From Methanobrevibacter sp. (GTDB lineage Archaea > Methanobacteriota > Methanobacteria > Methanobacteriales > Methanobacteriaceae): a DNA stretch of 64,000 nucleotides. Made by a program: the position numbers and the translations under genes. The notes below the pieces were generated by a model. The model did not search any database, was not told the origin of the DNA, and saw nothing but the letters and a program-made list of their open reading frames with translations. The stretch lies in contig JAILDN010000033.1 in the NCBI GenBank assembly GCA_024689425.1, positions 1 through 64,000 of the forward strand, given 5' to 3'. How positions within the stretch are numbered: position 1 is the stretch's first letter; each line of letters begins with the position of its first letter. This document shows positions 9,991 to 18,377 of the stretch, one piece after another.

Positions 9991-10162
9991 AAATCATCAT
10001 CTAATTTTAAAAAGTCCATGATGTTAATAGCATAGTATTTTTTGAAATCAATAACTTCTTTTTAAGTTTTATATCTTCTCGTAACCTGAAACAGAATAAA
10101 ATCAATTAACACATATTCTAAAAAAATTGATTACATAAATTAAAAAGGCAAAAAATTTGTAA

Positions 10163-11083
10163 TTAAATGAAGATTAAAATAATCAATATTATGAGTGAAA
10201 TAAAGAATATCACTGTTCCACGAGTAATAAAGAACCTTGATCTATCTGCAAATACAAAGGTCAAACCATAAGATAAAAGTAAAGCGACAACCATCTCAAT
10301 TAAACCGCTTATACCATAATCTATTTTCATTAAGTTACCAAAAATGAAAGACAATAAATATGAAACTATTACAACTAAAGCAATTGTAACAAATGGATTG
10401 CTTAAAATAGGCTGTAAACGGTCAAACCATGAAGGTTGAGAATAATAATTATAATTATAAAGATTTGTATTTGTCGGATATAAACTATTATGCTGTTGTT
10501 TTTTCTTTTTTCTATTTAATAATGAAGTTAAGAAATTATTAGAAGAACTTTTATAGTCATCAACTTGAGGATATAAAGTATTCTTATAAACAACAGGATT
10601 TTCATCTCTTCTGCGCATTATATATTCCATATCAGAAGCATCATAAGTGTATTCCGGATATTCTTCCTCAATATAATCAACATCGCCTGTAGAATAGTCA
10701 TTGCTATCCAAAGTAGTTTGTTGAGAATTATCCTGATATTTCTTTGCAAGTTCCAATAAGTTGTCCCTATCCACTAATTTAATGTTTTTCCTAAGGGCAT
10801 AATTGGTAGCTTGATTATCAAAGTAAGCAGAAGTAACAACAGCGACTTTAGAAGCCTTTAAGCTATCGCCCGCATCCTCCATTTCTTTTAATAAATCAAT
10901 CCCAACTTCGAATTCCTTATCATAGTTATTACATGCTAAAACAACTCCAAAATCTCCAATAGTGGTTGGAAGCACAGCATATATATCAATAACTCTTTGT
11001 GATGTTTTAAAGTTCTTATAAACCTTAAAACCAGAATCCTCTAGAACTTTTGCAATAAAATTAATCAATTGAGGTTTTTCCAA
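10163..11083 (-). CDS. Mrr-like restriction-endonuclease-fold protein with C-terminal membrane domain
   Basis: The N-terminal 110 residues (EKPQLINFIAKVLEDSGF ... RVIDIYAVLPTTIGDFGVVLAC ... ALRKNIKLVDRDNLLELA) follow the Mrr/restriction-endonuclease-like alpha-beta plan, with an Asp in VIDIYA but no convincing E/Q-x-K catalytic pair, so it may bind DNA without cutting. A charged low-complexity linker (about 125-210, with EDSNDYSTGDVDYIEEEYPE) leads to about three C-terminal membrane helices. No ATG exists at the front: a TTG at 11083 follows AGGTGG by 4 bases, and a longer TTG start at 11110 has no ribosome site. It may localise a nuclease-like domain to the membrane; function unknown. Confidence 0.6.
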   Translation of the reverse strand: MEKPQLINFIAKVLEDSGFKVYKNFKTSQRVIDIYAVLPTTIGDFGVVLACNNYDKEFEVGIDLLKEMEDAGDSLKASKVAVVTSAYFDNQATNYALRKNIKLVDRDNLLELAKKYQDNSQQTTLDSNDYSTGDVDYIEEEYPEYTYDASDMEYIMRRRDENPVVYKNTLYPQVDDYKSSSNNFLTSLLNRKKKKQQHNSLYPTNTNLYNYNYYSQPSWFDRLQPILSNPFVTIALVVIVSYLLSFIFGNLMKIDYGISGLIEMVVALLLSYGLTFVFADRSRFFITRGTVIFFISLIILIILIFI

Positions 11084-11208
11084 AATTCCACCTGCATGTT
11101 TTCTTATCAATATAATTTATAAATTAAATTATTATTAAACTTTTTTATAATCATTTTTTAAGAGATTAACAAAAATGTTTTAATAATTTAAAATACTTAA
11201 TAGATACT

Positions 11209-11988
11209 ATGAAAGCTTTAATAAGTAATGACGATAGTGTAACTGCATCAGGAATACTTGCTGCTAAAAATGCAGTTAAAGATTTGTGTGATACTGTTGT
11301 TGTAGCTCCAGAGACTCAACAAAGTGGAATTGGTCATGCATTAACATTATACGAGCCATTAAGAGTAAATGAAAGAATATTGAAAGATGGAAGTAAAGCT
11401 TATGGAGTAAACGGAACTCCAACGGATGCAGTAACTATCGGTTTATTTGAAGTGCTTGATGAAAAACCTGACCTAATGATATCTGGAATAAATACCGGTT
11501 ATAATATCGGACAGGCCGAATTGACTACATCCGGAACGGTTGGAGCAGCCATTGAAGCAGCCAGTTTCGGCATCCCCACAATAGCAATTTCTCAAGAAGT
11601 AACAAGAGACGATATAAAATTTGAAAGTGGGGAAATAGATGTGGATTTCGAATTTGCAAAAAAAATGCTTAACAAGATTGCAAAAATAGTATTGAAAAAA
11701 GGATTGCCAGAAGGAATTGACTTATTAAACGTTAATATTCCAGAAAAGCCTATTGATGATGAATTTGAAGTTGTGCACTTAGGAAAAAGAATGTATGTTC
11801 CTGTAATTGAAACAAGAGCAGATCCAAGAGGCCGACCTTATTATTGGATTGGTGGTGAACCTTATTCAGAATATGAAGAAGGTAGTGACGGTTACGAACT
11901 AAAAATAAAACAAAAAACTACTATTACTCCATTAAAAATTGATTTAACTGGAGATTTGAAAGAATTTAAAGATTTTTTAGAGATTTAA
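11209..11988 (+). CDS. surE: 5'/3'-nucleotidase SurE
   Basis: Metal-dependent phosphatase acting on nucleoside monophosphates. The family start MKALISNDDSVTASGI carries the metal-binding Asp-Asp, followed by APETQQSGIGHALT, GTPTDAV and SGINTGYNIG around the active site. Length of 259 is normal. There is no ribosome site but a T/A-rich promoter element about 26 bases before the ATG, consistent with a leaderless transcript. A small minus-strand gene overlaps its last 12 bases. Confidence 0.93.
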   Translation: MKALISNDDSVTASGILAAKNAVKDLCDTVVVAPETQQSGIGHALTLYEPLRVNERILKDGSKAYGVNGTPTDAVTIGLFEVLDEKPDLMISGINTGYNIGQAELTTSGTVGAAIEAASFGIPTIAISQEVTRDDIKFESGEIDVDFEFAKKMLNKIAKIVLKKGLPEGIDLLNVNIPEKPIDDEFEVVHLGKRMYVPVIETRADPRGRPYYWIGGEPYSEYEEGSDGYELKIKQKTTITPLKIDLTGDLKEFKDFLEI

Positions 11989-12120
11989 ATCTTTAAGTAT
12001 CTTATCTCTTTCTTCACGAAGTTCTTTTAGAATTTTTTCATCAGTGCAACCGTCTTTTTCGAGTTTTGCTATAGTTCTAGTAATAGCTTCTAAATTGCTT
12101 TCTAATTGATTGATTGACAT
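11977..12120 (-). CDS. Small helical protein, 47 residues
   Basis: An ATG-started frame of 47 codons encodes MSINQLESNLEAITRTIAKL and continues through EKDG to a highly charged helix ending KILKDLNL: two amphipathic helices around a Gly turn, coiled-coil-like. It overlaps the end of surE by 12 bases. No ribosome site is present, but a TATA-like TTTATATA at about 12143-12150 is 24-30 bases upstream, as expected for a leaderless archaeal transcript, and it is divergent from the LSm gene. Composition is typical of a real small protein; the family is not recognised. Confidence 0.55.
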   Translation of the reverse strand: MSINQLESNLEAITRTIAKLEKDGCTDEKILKELREERDKILKDLNL

Positions 12121-12193
12121 AGTATAATATTAAAACATTAAAGTATATAAATCTAGAATATAAAGTATAATATACATTAAAGGGTTGGAAAAC

Positions 12194-12391
12194 ATGACTG
12201 ACAAAGAACAAGTAAATAAGTTATTTAAACAATTTAAAAATAAAAATGTAACTGTAGAATTAAGAGACAACAACCAAGCCGAAGGCAAAATAATCGCTAT
12301 TGATAATTACTTAAATATCGTTTTAGAAAATGAAAATGGTATTGAGACTTTAAAAGGTGGAAATATAGTTTACGTTAGCTTAAAAGAATAG
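12194..12391 (+). CDS. LSm (Sm-like) RNA-binding protein
   Basis: A 65-residue Sm-fold protein expected to form heptameric rings that bind U-rich RNA. Sm1 is seen in NVTVELRDNNQAEGKIIAIDNYLNIVLEN and Sm2 in GGNIVYVSL, where the usual RG(D/N) is replaced by GGN. The ATG at 12194 follows AGGG by 9 bases; a TTG 9 bases earlier is less likely. Shorter than typical SmAP1 (about 75-80 residues) but complete. Confidence 0.85.
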   Translation: MTDKEQVNKLFKQFKNKNVTVELRDNNQAEGKIIAIDNYLNIVLENENGIETLKGGNIVYVSLKE

Positions 12392-12396
12392 CTAAC

Positions 12397-13401
12397 TCAA
12401 TAATCTACTTCAATACCTAAAATCTCTTTTTCACCATTATAAACATCACACGCTATTTGAGCAGCGCCAATTGCTCCTGATTCTTTAGAAATTACTTTTA
12501 ACTCGTATTTATTTTTAAAGTATTTATTAATTTCATCTTCAAAGTTAAATGGTTCTTTTGCACTTCCAATGGAGCCTGTCAAAACAATGCCTTCAATATC
12601 GTTTTTACAAACAACGTCCAAACCTGCAATTTCCATAGCTACGGTCATTATCAATGTGTCAATGGCCAGTTTAGCTTTTTCATCACCATTAACATAGTTT
12701 TCTAACAGCTGATTTTTCATGTTGGCTACTTTTCCATCTATTCCTGCAATTTTAATTGCGCCGGCATGTGAAAAACATTCATTTGCTGTTTTTCTGCCTT
12801 CATCAATGTCACGTATCATTTCTAAATCAATTGGTCCATGAACAATGCCCATCGCTCCAACACATGCATCTATAGCCCCTTTAATTTTAGAATCCTCGAT
12901 TAATATATCAACGCTGTTGGATGATATATCTGCAACGATATAATTTTTCCAGCCGGTTTCCTTGAATGCATTATATGAAATACTCACCTTCTCAGGACTG
13001 GCTTGATGTGAATAAGCTGCATTAAATAACTCGTTTAATGAAGTAGAATCCTTGTGAAGACCAGGTATCATGATTGATGGAATATTTGAATTTTCCAACT
13101 CTGAAAATACAGAGGTTCCCCCGCCGGTAACTTTACCTGCACCGTTAATGGAAAGAATACCCCTATTTTCCACTTTTTCAGTCGGTAAGATCTTATTAAA
13201 ACCATCACCCATAGCATAAGTAATGGCCATTAATTTTACAGTGCTTAAATCAACTCTTTTAGACAATTCTTCAATAGCTGATACTTTTCCACTTTTTGAA
13301 TCTTCCCTATCAATTTTAAAAATATCAATTATTTTTCCATCACCGGACATCAGACAAAAGGAAATGCCTGTTGTACCATGATCCATTCCAATAAAAACCA
13401 T
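12397..13401 (-). CDS. Putative methanogenesis marker protein 12 (ASKHA-fold)
   Basis: The protein of 334 residues begins MVFIGMDHGTTGISFCLM, a phosphate-1 loop of the actin/hexokinase/Hsp70 fold, with a second signature DISSNSVDILIED and a late LTGSIGSA. This matches the family named methanogenesis marker 12, found essentially only in methanogens; the biochemical role is unknown. The ATG at 13401 is preceded by GGAG at 7 bases; a start 12 codons earlier lacks one. Convergent with LSm, 5 bases apart. Confidence 0.85.
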   Translation of the reverse strand: MVFIGMDHGTTGISFCLMSGDGKIIDIFKIDREDSKSGKVSAIEELSKRVDLSTVKLMAITYAMGDGFNKILPTEKVENRGILSINGAGKVTGGGTSVFSELENSNIPSIMIPGLHKDSTSLNELFNAAYSHQASPEKVSISYNAFKETGWKNYIVADISSNSVDILIEDSKIKGAIDACVGAMGIVHGPIDLEMIRDIDEGRKTANECFSHAGAIKIAGIDGKVANMKNQLLENYVNGDEKAKLAIDTLIMTVAMEIAGLDVVCKNDIEGIVLTGSIGSAKEPFNFEDEINKYFKNKYELKVISKESGAIGAAQIACDVYNGEKEILGIEVDY

Positions 13402-13478
13402 ATTAATTCTCCAATTTGGATATTGTTTAAAAATCAATAGCTAAAAGTATTAAATAAAATAATAATAAAAAAAAGTTT

Positions 13479-13502
13479 AAAAGATGAATTTAATCATCTT
13501 TT
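13479..13502 (-). terminator. Hairpin terminator of ilvC
   Basis: Arms AAAAGATGA and TCATCTTTT with a 6-base loop overlap the ilvC stop codon. On the minus strand the hairpin is followed within a few bases by a run of T, as expected for termination after ilvC. Confidence 0.6.
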
Positions 13503-14482
13503 TGTAATCCACAAGCTTTTCTAAGTCTTTCACCAACAATTTCAATGTCTTTTTGCCCTTCAGCAGCTCTCATTTCTTTTAAGTTAGCTCCGTCAGTAGC
13601 GTTTTCTTCAGCCCATTGTTTTTTGAAGGTTCCATCTTGGATTTCTTTTAAAACTTGTTTCATACCGTCTTTTGCTTCTTGAGTAATGATTCTATTTCCT
13701 CTTGTTAAACCACCATATTCAGCAGTGTTACTTACGTCTGTCCACATTCCAGCGAAACCTTTTTCGTAAATTAAATCAACGATGAGTTTTACTTCGTGAC
13801 AGGTTTCAAAGTAAGCAATTTCTGGTTGGTATCCTGCTTCAACCAAAGTGGTGAATCCTGCATTGATTAATTCAGTAATACCACCACATAAAACGGTTTG
13901 TTCACCGAATAAATCAGTTTCGGTTTCTTCTTGGAAAGTAGTTTCTAAAACTCCTGCTTTAGTTAAACCACAAGCTTTTGCCATACCCAATGCAAGTTGT
14001 AGTGCATCACCGGTTGCATCTTGTTGGACTGCAACTAAACCTGGAATACCGAATCCTTCTTCATAAGTTCTTCTTACCATGGATCCAGGTCCTTTTGGTG
14101 CAAACATTACGACATTTACATCTTCATTAGGTTTAATTAAGCCAAAATGAATATTATAACCGTGAGAGAATGAGATAGTGTTTCCACTTTCTACATAAGG
14201 TGCAATTTGTTCTGCGTAAACTTTTTCTTGGATTTCATCAGGAAGTAAAATGTGAATGATGTCTGCTTCCTTAGCTGCATCTTCAATAGTTTTAACTGTC
14301 ATTCCGTCTTCTTTAACTAAATTCCAAGAACTTCCATTTTCACGAACACCAACAATAACATTAGCACCACTATCAGCCATGTTTCTGGATTGTGCTCTAC
14401 CTTGAGACCCATAACCGATTACAGCAATTGTTTTTCCTTCAAGTGCATCAGTATTTACATCTGCATCATAATACATTTTCAT
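13490..14482 (-). CDS. ilvC: Ketol-acid reductoisomerase
   Basis: Second common step of valine and isoleucine synthesis: isomerisation and NAD(P)H reduction of acetolactate or acetohydroxybutyrate. The Rossmann loop is [15 protein letters not shown] (about 21-35), followed by MFAPKGPGS, and the all-alpha C-terminal domain holds the Mg ligands in [11 protein letters not shown] and in [15 protein letters not shown]. Class I length (330). GGAG precedes the ATG. It is separate from ilvB-ilvN and ilvD, which lie 4-8 kb away. Confidence 0.97.
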   Translation of the reverse strand: MKMYYDADVNTDALEGKTIAVIGYGSQGRAQSRNMADSGANVIVGVRENGSSWNLVKEDGMTVKTIEDAAKEADIIHILLPDEIQEKVYAEQIAPYVESGNTISFSHGYNIHFGLIKPNEDVNVVMFAPKGPGSMVRRTYEEGFGIPGLVAVQQDATGDALQLALGMAKACGLTKAGVLETTFQEETETDLFGEQTVLCGGITELINAGFTTLVEAGYQPEIAYFETCHEVKLIVDLIYEKGFAGMWTDVSNTAEYGGLTRGNRIITQEAKDGMKQVLKEIQDGTFKKQWAEENATDGANLKEMRAAEGQKDIEIVGERLRKACGLQKDD

Positions 14483-14597
14483 TTATAACATCTCCTTGAA
14501 AAAATAATTAGATTAAAATTATCAATTATATAATATTGTTTTTGATATTTAAATAAGTAACGAGTATCAGAATAGTAAAATTTTTTTAAAATAATCT

Positions 14598-14687
14598 AAA
14601 TATATAATAGATGTAATACCTTTTGGTATTACTATAGATCTATAGTGGATATAATTAAGCAATTGATTATATATCAAAGGAGACTTT
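14598..14687 (+). promoter_or_regulatory. Promoter with stacked palindromes before a surface protein gene
   Basis: A TATA-like AAATATATAAT at about 14598-14608 predicts a start near 14630. Exactly there lie two abutting perfect palindromes: GTAATACCTTTTGGTATTAC at 14613-14632 and ACTATAGATCTATAGT at 14631-14646. A third, imperfect one (GATATAAT ... ATTATATATC) lies at 14649-14676, before AAGGAG and the ATG. As DNA this is a plausible double operator; as RNA it could form leader hairpins. Confidence 0.5.
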
Positions 14688-16301
14688 ATGAAAAAACATG
14701 GTGTTATCATGGTTTTTTTATTAATTTTAGCACTGTGTTCACTAAGTATTGTTTCAGCTAACGAAAATGTAACCGCTAGTAGTGATGGTACACAAAAATC
14801 ATTAAATCAGGGGAATACTCCAATAGAAAATATTGGAAACAATGAATCGGGCACCGTTAATGTTCCTTCAAAATCATGCTCAGATTATCCGAATAACGGG
14901 ATAAATAATGAAACGAACGAACCGCAAAACGTTAATGTTCCTTCAAATTTATATTTGAGTTATTCAGATAATGAGATAAATTATGAACCTGAAGAACCAC
15001 AAAATATTGATGTTCCTTCAAATTCATATGATGATTCAGATGATGGGATAAATTATAAGTTAAATACCGATGGATTGTCGGATTCAAGTATAAATGAATT
15101 GCCCTGCTCAAATATTATTGATTCGAGAGAATCATTAGATGTGTTTGAACTGGCTGAGATTAATGATAAAACCGAAAAAAATGTTTTAAATAAAATAAAG
15201 AATTCTCCTAATGGATATGTAACACATAGTAATGGTAATCTTTTGATGTTACCTTTAACTAAAACGAATTTAAACGTAGTAAACAAAGAATCTTTATCAA
15301 TGAGATTTAATGAGAATGAAACTGAAAAATTACAAACATTTGGTAATGATGGTCTAACTGATAATTCATGGAGTAATCCTCAAATAAACGAGGTTATTTC
15401 CGGAATTACTAGTCCTTTAGAAAGACCGCTTTCAACCGGAGTCAGTAATGAAGAAAATAATTATCCACAAAATGATTTACCTCTTGAGAATGCGCAAAAA
15501 AATATAGTAGGTGTTTCAAGAGACTTTGATGATGATGCATTTATTTGGAGTGAAAATCCAGATAAAAGAGCGTTGGTCATTGTTGATATGGTAAATAAAA
15601 CTACAGATGGAGTTTTAAAATTAAACCTTAATGAAAAACAAGAAGATTTAAAAGCAATAACGTCAAATGAAATTAAAGAAATTGGTGTTAATGCAAGTTT
15701 AATAGCTTTAGATTATTTCAAATCACAAGGTATTAATATTCAGAAAGGTTATCCATATCTCTATGTATTAACCTCAGCAAGTGAGGTTAAAATAAACGAA
15801 ACAAGCACTGATGAAGCCATTGATGGTATTTCAGAAGTACTTGGATTGGAATTGAATAAAAATATATTTCCTATACATAATCCATTATGGAAGGATTTAA
15901 TATTTTATTATATATGGGTAAACAGTGCCAATAATAAAGATATGTCTTCATATGCATTAAAATACGATGATAAGACATCTAAGTTAATTGTATCTGAAAA
16001 AATTAAAAAACAAGGAGATCTAATTGCATATAAAATGGGTTTATATGAAAAATATTGCCCAGGGCCAAAACCTCATTACAATGGGGGAACAGTAATAGTT
16101 AACAAAATAAATACTGTAAATTTAGATAATAATAATACTACTGCAGATGTTAACAATACTACAAGTACTGGCAATAAAATCAAGAAAAATCTTGAAAACT
16201 CAATTGTATACAGCGGTAATCCTTTTAATGTGTTATACACATTAATTGCAATTTTAATCGTATCTGCAATATTTGGTGTTGGATATTCAAAACGTGACTA
16301 A
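14688..16301 (+). CDS. Secreted, C-terminally membrane-anchored surface protein of unknown function
   Basis: The protein of 537 residues has a signal peptide (MKKHGVIMVFLLILALCSLS, cleavage near IVSA), a long Asn/Ser/Glu-rich low-complexity region with three imperfect repeats built on EPQN-(V/I)-(N/D)-VPSN (about 60-125), a more globular acidic domain (about 290-465) and a C-terminal membrane helix (NVLYTLIAILIVSAIFGVGY) followed by SKRD. This is the plan of Methanobrevibacter surface and adhesin-like proteins, but no Ig-like or beta-helix repeats are visible. The PGPKPHYNGG segment near 470 is conserved-looking. The promoter carries striking palindromes and a strong terminator follows, so it is a monocistronic regulated gene. 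Confidence 0.65.
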   Translation: MKKHGVIMVFLLILALCSLSIVSANENVTASSDGTQKSLNQGNTPIENIGNNESGTVNVPSKSCSDYPNNGINNETNEPQNVNVPSNLYLSYSDNEINYEPEEPQNIDVPSNSYDDSDDGINYKLNTDGLSDSSINELPCSNIIDSRESLDVFELAEINDKTEKNVLNKIKNSPNGYVTHSNGNLLMLPLTKTNLNVVNKESLSMRFNENETEKLQTFGNDGLTDNSWSNPQINEVISGITSPLERPLSTGVSNEENNYPQNDLPLENAQKNIVGVSRDFDDDAFIWSENPDKRALVIVDMVNKTTDGVLKLNLNEKQEDLKAITSNEIKEIGVNASLIALDYFKSQGINIQKGYPYLYVLTSASEVKINETSTDEAIDGISEVLGLELNKNIFPIHNPLWKDLIFYYIWVNSANNKDMSSYALKYDDKTSKLIVSEKIKKQGDLIAYKMGLYEKYCPGPKPHYNGGTVIVNKINTVNLDNNNTTADVNNTTSTGNKIKKNLENSIVYSGNPFNVLYTLIAILIVSAIFGVGYSKRD

Positions 16302-16303
16302 GT

Positions 16304-16338
16304 AATATTTCACAATTCTTTGTGAAATATTTTTTTTC
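16304..16338 (+). terminator. Strong hairpin terminator with T-run
   Basis: Perfect 11-bp arms AATATTTCACA and TGTGAAATATT with a 6-base loop, followed directly by eight or more T, two bases after the stop codon of the surface protein gene. Confidence 0.75.
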
Positions 16339-16393
16339 TTTTTTTGATGAATTTTATATATTTAAAAAAATAAAAGTAATAATGTGAATTTTA

Positions 16394-16825
16394 ATGAATA
16401 ATAACTATATACGTTTCTTAGTGATAAATTTTATATCATCTCTCATAATTTCATATGTAGTGTGTGCTATGTTAGATACATATGGGTTGCATGATGTGCT
16501 ATACATCGGCAATTTGTTCGGAGCATACTTCCTAGTGATTTTTGGAGTTAATATACTCGTTGAAGAGAATGTTGTGTCAAATGACTATCATAGATTCCTT
16601 CTTGTATTTATATATCTCATACTCTTTGACCTTTCATTTATCTTTATAATACCGCACTTCTTTAAATATAATATGTTTTTAACAACAGACATCATATATT
16701 TAACCTTAAAAGGGTTTAAAATAAATATTGTGTTTAATCCAGTGGTTTATATTCTTATTTTCTCATTAATAATACTGATTTTTAATTATATACTCTACAG
16801 GTATATGAAAAAATTAAGGGCTTGA
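16394..16825 (+). CDS. Small polytopic membrane protein, unknown
   Basis: The 143-residue hydrophobic protein has about four membrane helices (around 8-28, 38-58, 72-92 and 115-137) and ends RYMKKLRA, giving a positive cytoplasmic C-terminus. No motif or family is recognised. There is no convincing ribosome site before the ATG. Its end overlaps the convergent ogt gene by 12 bases. Confidence 0.55.
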   Translation: MNNNYIRFLVINFISSLIISYVVCAMLDTYGLHDVLYIGNLFGAYFLVIFGVNILVEENVVSNDYHRFLLVFIYLILFDLSFIFIIPHFFKYNMFLTTDIIYLTLKGFKINIVFNPVVYILIFSLIILIFNYILYRYMKKLRA

Positions 16826-17338
16826 ACTTACTTTCTGTTGAAATGATGGATTTTCAAGTTTCAATAGGAATAATTTTCTATCGATTCCGCCCGCATAACC
16901 GGTTAAACTTCCATTCGAACCAATAACTCTGTGACAGGGAATTATTATGGAAATCGGATTGTGACTTACCGCTCCACCAATAGCCTGAGCAGACATTTTT
17001 TCAATTCCTCTTTCAAAAGCGATCCGTTTAGCAATGTCATTGTAAGTGATGGTTTTACCATATGGAACCTCACAAAGAATTCTCCAAACCTCTTTCCTAA
17101 ATTCAGTTCCTTCGAGATCCAAATCAAGTTCGATGCTTTGGGGTTTTTTACCATCAAAATAATGATTCAGCCATTTTTTGGCATTTATTAGTACTTCATC
17201 TTCTTTTTCGACCAATTCTTCATTGATATTGGCTAAATAGTATTTTTGGCCTTTAAACCATGCTCCTATTAGCTTATCATTTCGAGAACAAAGTAAAAAA
17301 TCTCCAATGGGAGATTTATAGACTGAATAATTAATCAT
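16814..17338 (-). CDS. ogt: Methylated-DNA--protein-cysteine methyltransferase
   Basis: Suicide DNA-repair protein removing the alkyl group from O6-alkylguanine. The active-site Cys is in IIPCHRVIGSNGSLTGYAGG (about residue 134), with the helix-turn-helix recognition region PYGKTITYNDIAKR before it. The N-terminal ribonuclease-like domain is present; length 174 is complete. It follows the carbonic anhydrase gene by 27 bases and may be read from the ilvB transcript. Confidence 0.95.
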   Translation of the reverse strand: MINYSVYKSPIGDFLLCSRNDKLIGAWFKGQKYYLANINEELVEKEDEVLINAKKWLNHYFDGKKPQSIELDLDLEGTEFRKEVWRILCEVPYGKTITYNDIAKRIAFERGIEKMSAQAIGGAVSHNPISIIIPCHRVIGSNGSLTGYAGGIDRKLFLLKLENPSFQQKVSSSP

Positions 17339-17365
17339 TTTAAAAAAAATAAGAAAAATAGATGA

Positions 17366-17893
17366 TTAGTAACCATCTACTAAAACGTTTAACTCACCAG
17401 TTACAATATCTATGATAAGACCGTGAACTGGTACATCAGGAATTAATGGGTGGTTTTTGATTTTTTCAACAACATTCTTTACATTTTCTTCTTCAGATTC
17501 AAATCCACCTATCCATTCGGATAAATCATATTTTGCAATATCTTCTTCTTTAATTCCTCTTGCAATCATTTTTTCTTTTAAAGCTTCAGCATCGGCTCCG
17601 GCCATACCACATTCAGTGTGACCTACGACCATCACTTCTTCAGCTCCAAGATTGTACAATGCAGCAGCAATAGATCTTATTGCATCTTCACCAACGATTG
17701 AATTTCCGGCATTTCTGACAATTTTAGCATCCCCTCTTTCAAGGCCTAATGCCGGTTCAAAAAAGTCGATTAATCTGCAGTCCATACAAGTTAAAATAGC
17801 TAACTTCTTTTGTGCATGGTGAGACATTTCTTTGCCTTCAAAGTTTTCCACAAATTTCTTATTATCTTCCAAAACATTTTCCAATATAGTCAT
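17366..17893 (-). CDS. cab: Beta-class carbonic anhydrase
   Basis: Zinc enzyme interconverting CO2 and bicarbonate. The zinc ligand and catalytic dyad are in LTCMDCRL (C36, D38, R40) and the remaining ligands in VVGHTECGM. Length of 175 and sequence resemble the plant-type Cab enzyme described in Methanothermobacter. The start is the ATG at 17893 behind a GGGGGG stretch, one base after the ilvN stop; a longer frame runs into ilvN. Position directly behind ilvB-ilvN means co-expression with acetolactate synthase, which releases CO2; a functional link is inference. Confidence 0.93.
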   Translation of the reverse strand: MTILENVLEDNKKFVENFEGKEMSHHAQKKLAILTCMDCRLIDFFEPALGLERGDAKIVRNAGNSIVGEDAIRSIAAALYNLGAEEVMVVGHTECGMAGADAEALKEKMIARGIKEEDIAKYDLSEWIGGFESEEENVKNVVEKIKNHPLIPDVPVHGLIIDIVTGELNVLVDGY

Positions 17894-17894
17894 T

Positions 17895-18377
17895 TTAAAC
17901 CCCCCTTGACATTGCAGTGAGCCCGGTTCTTGAAATCCTTTTGATTCCATAACCTTTTAATAAAGATATAAATGCATTAATTTTTTCCATATCACCAGTA
18001 ATTTCAATGATTAATGTTTCTTCAGTGACATCAACGATTTTTGCTCTGAAAATATTTACATACTGTATTATTTCAGCTCTGGCTTTTTCATTAGGAATAT
18101 TTACTTTAACCAAACATAATTCCCTTTTAACTGCATTTTTAGAAATATCTTTAATCTTGATAACGTCAACTAACTTATTCAATTGCTTAGTGACTTGTTC
18201 TAATATATTATCATCAGCTTTTACAGTAATTACCATTCTTGCAAGTCCTTCAACTTCTGATTCGCCGACTGTAATACTGTCAATATTAAAATCTCTTCTT
18301 GTAAATAGGCCAGCAACTTTTTGTAGAACACCTGGTTTGTTTTCTACTAATGTGCTTATAACATGATATTTTTCCAT
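17895..18377 (-). CDS. ilvN: Acetolactate synthase small (regulatory) subunit
   Basis: Regulatory subunit that binds IlvB and mediates feedback inhibition by valine. An ACT domain occupies residues 3-77 (HVISTLVENKPGVLQKVAGL with DFNIDSITVG), and a second ACT-like C-terminal domain ends KGYGIKRISRTGLTAMSRG. Length of 160 is typical. Its ATG directly abuts the ilvB stop codon, so the two are translationally coupled. Confidence 0.96.
   Translation of the reverse strand: MEKYHVISTLVENKPGVLQKVAGLFTRRDFNIDSITVGESEVEGLARMVITVKADDNILEQVTKQLNKLVDVIKIKDISKNAVKRELCLVKVNIPNEKARAEIIQYVNIFRAKIVDVTEETLIIEITGDMEKINAFISLLKGYGIKRISRTGLTAMSRGV

Noticed and set aside
9987-10092. Minus-strand coding-like tail (EVIDFKKYYAINIMDFLKLD) after the polymerase-like gene
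   Set aside because: Only about 25 codons are open, with a possible frameshift further upstream and no start; too short to support as a gene or a defined pseudogene.
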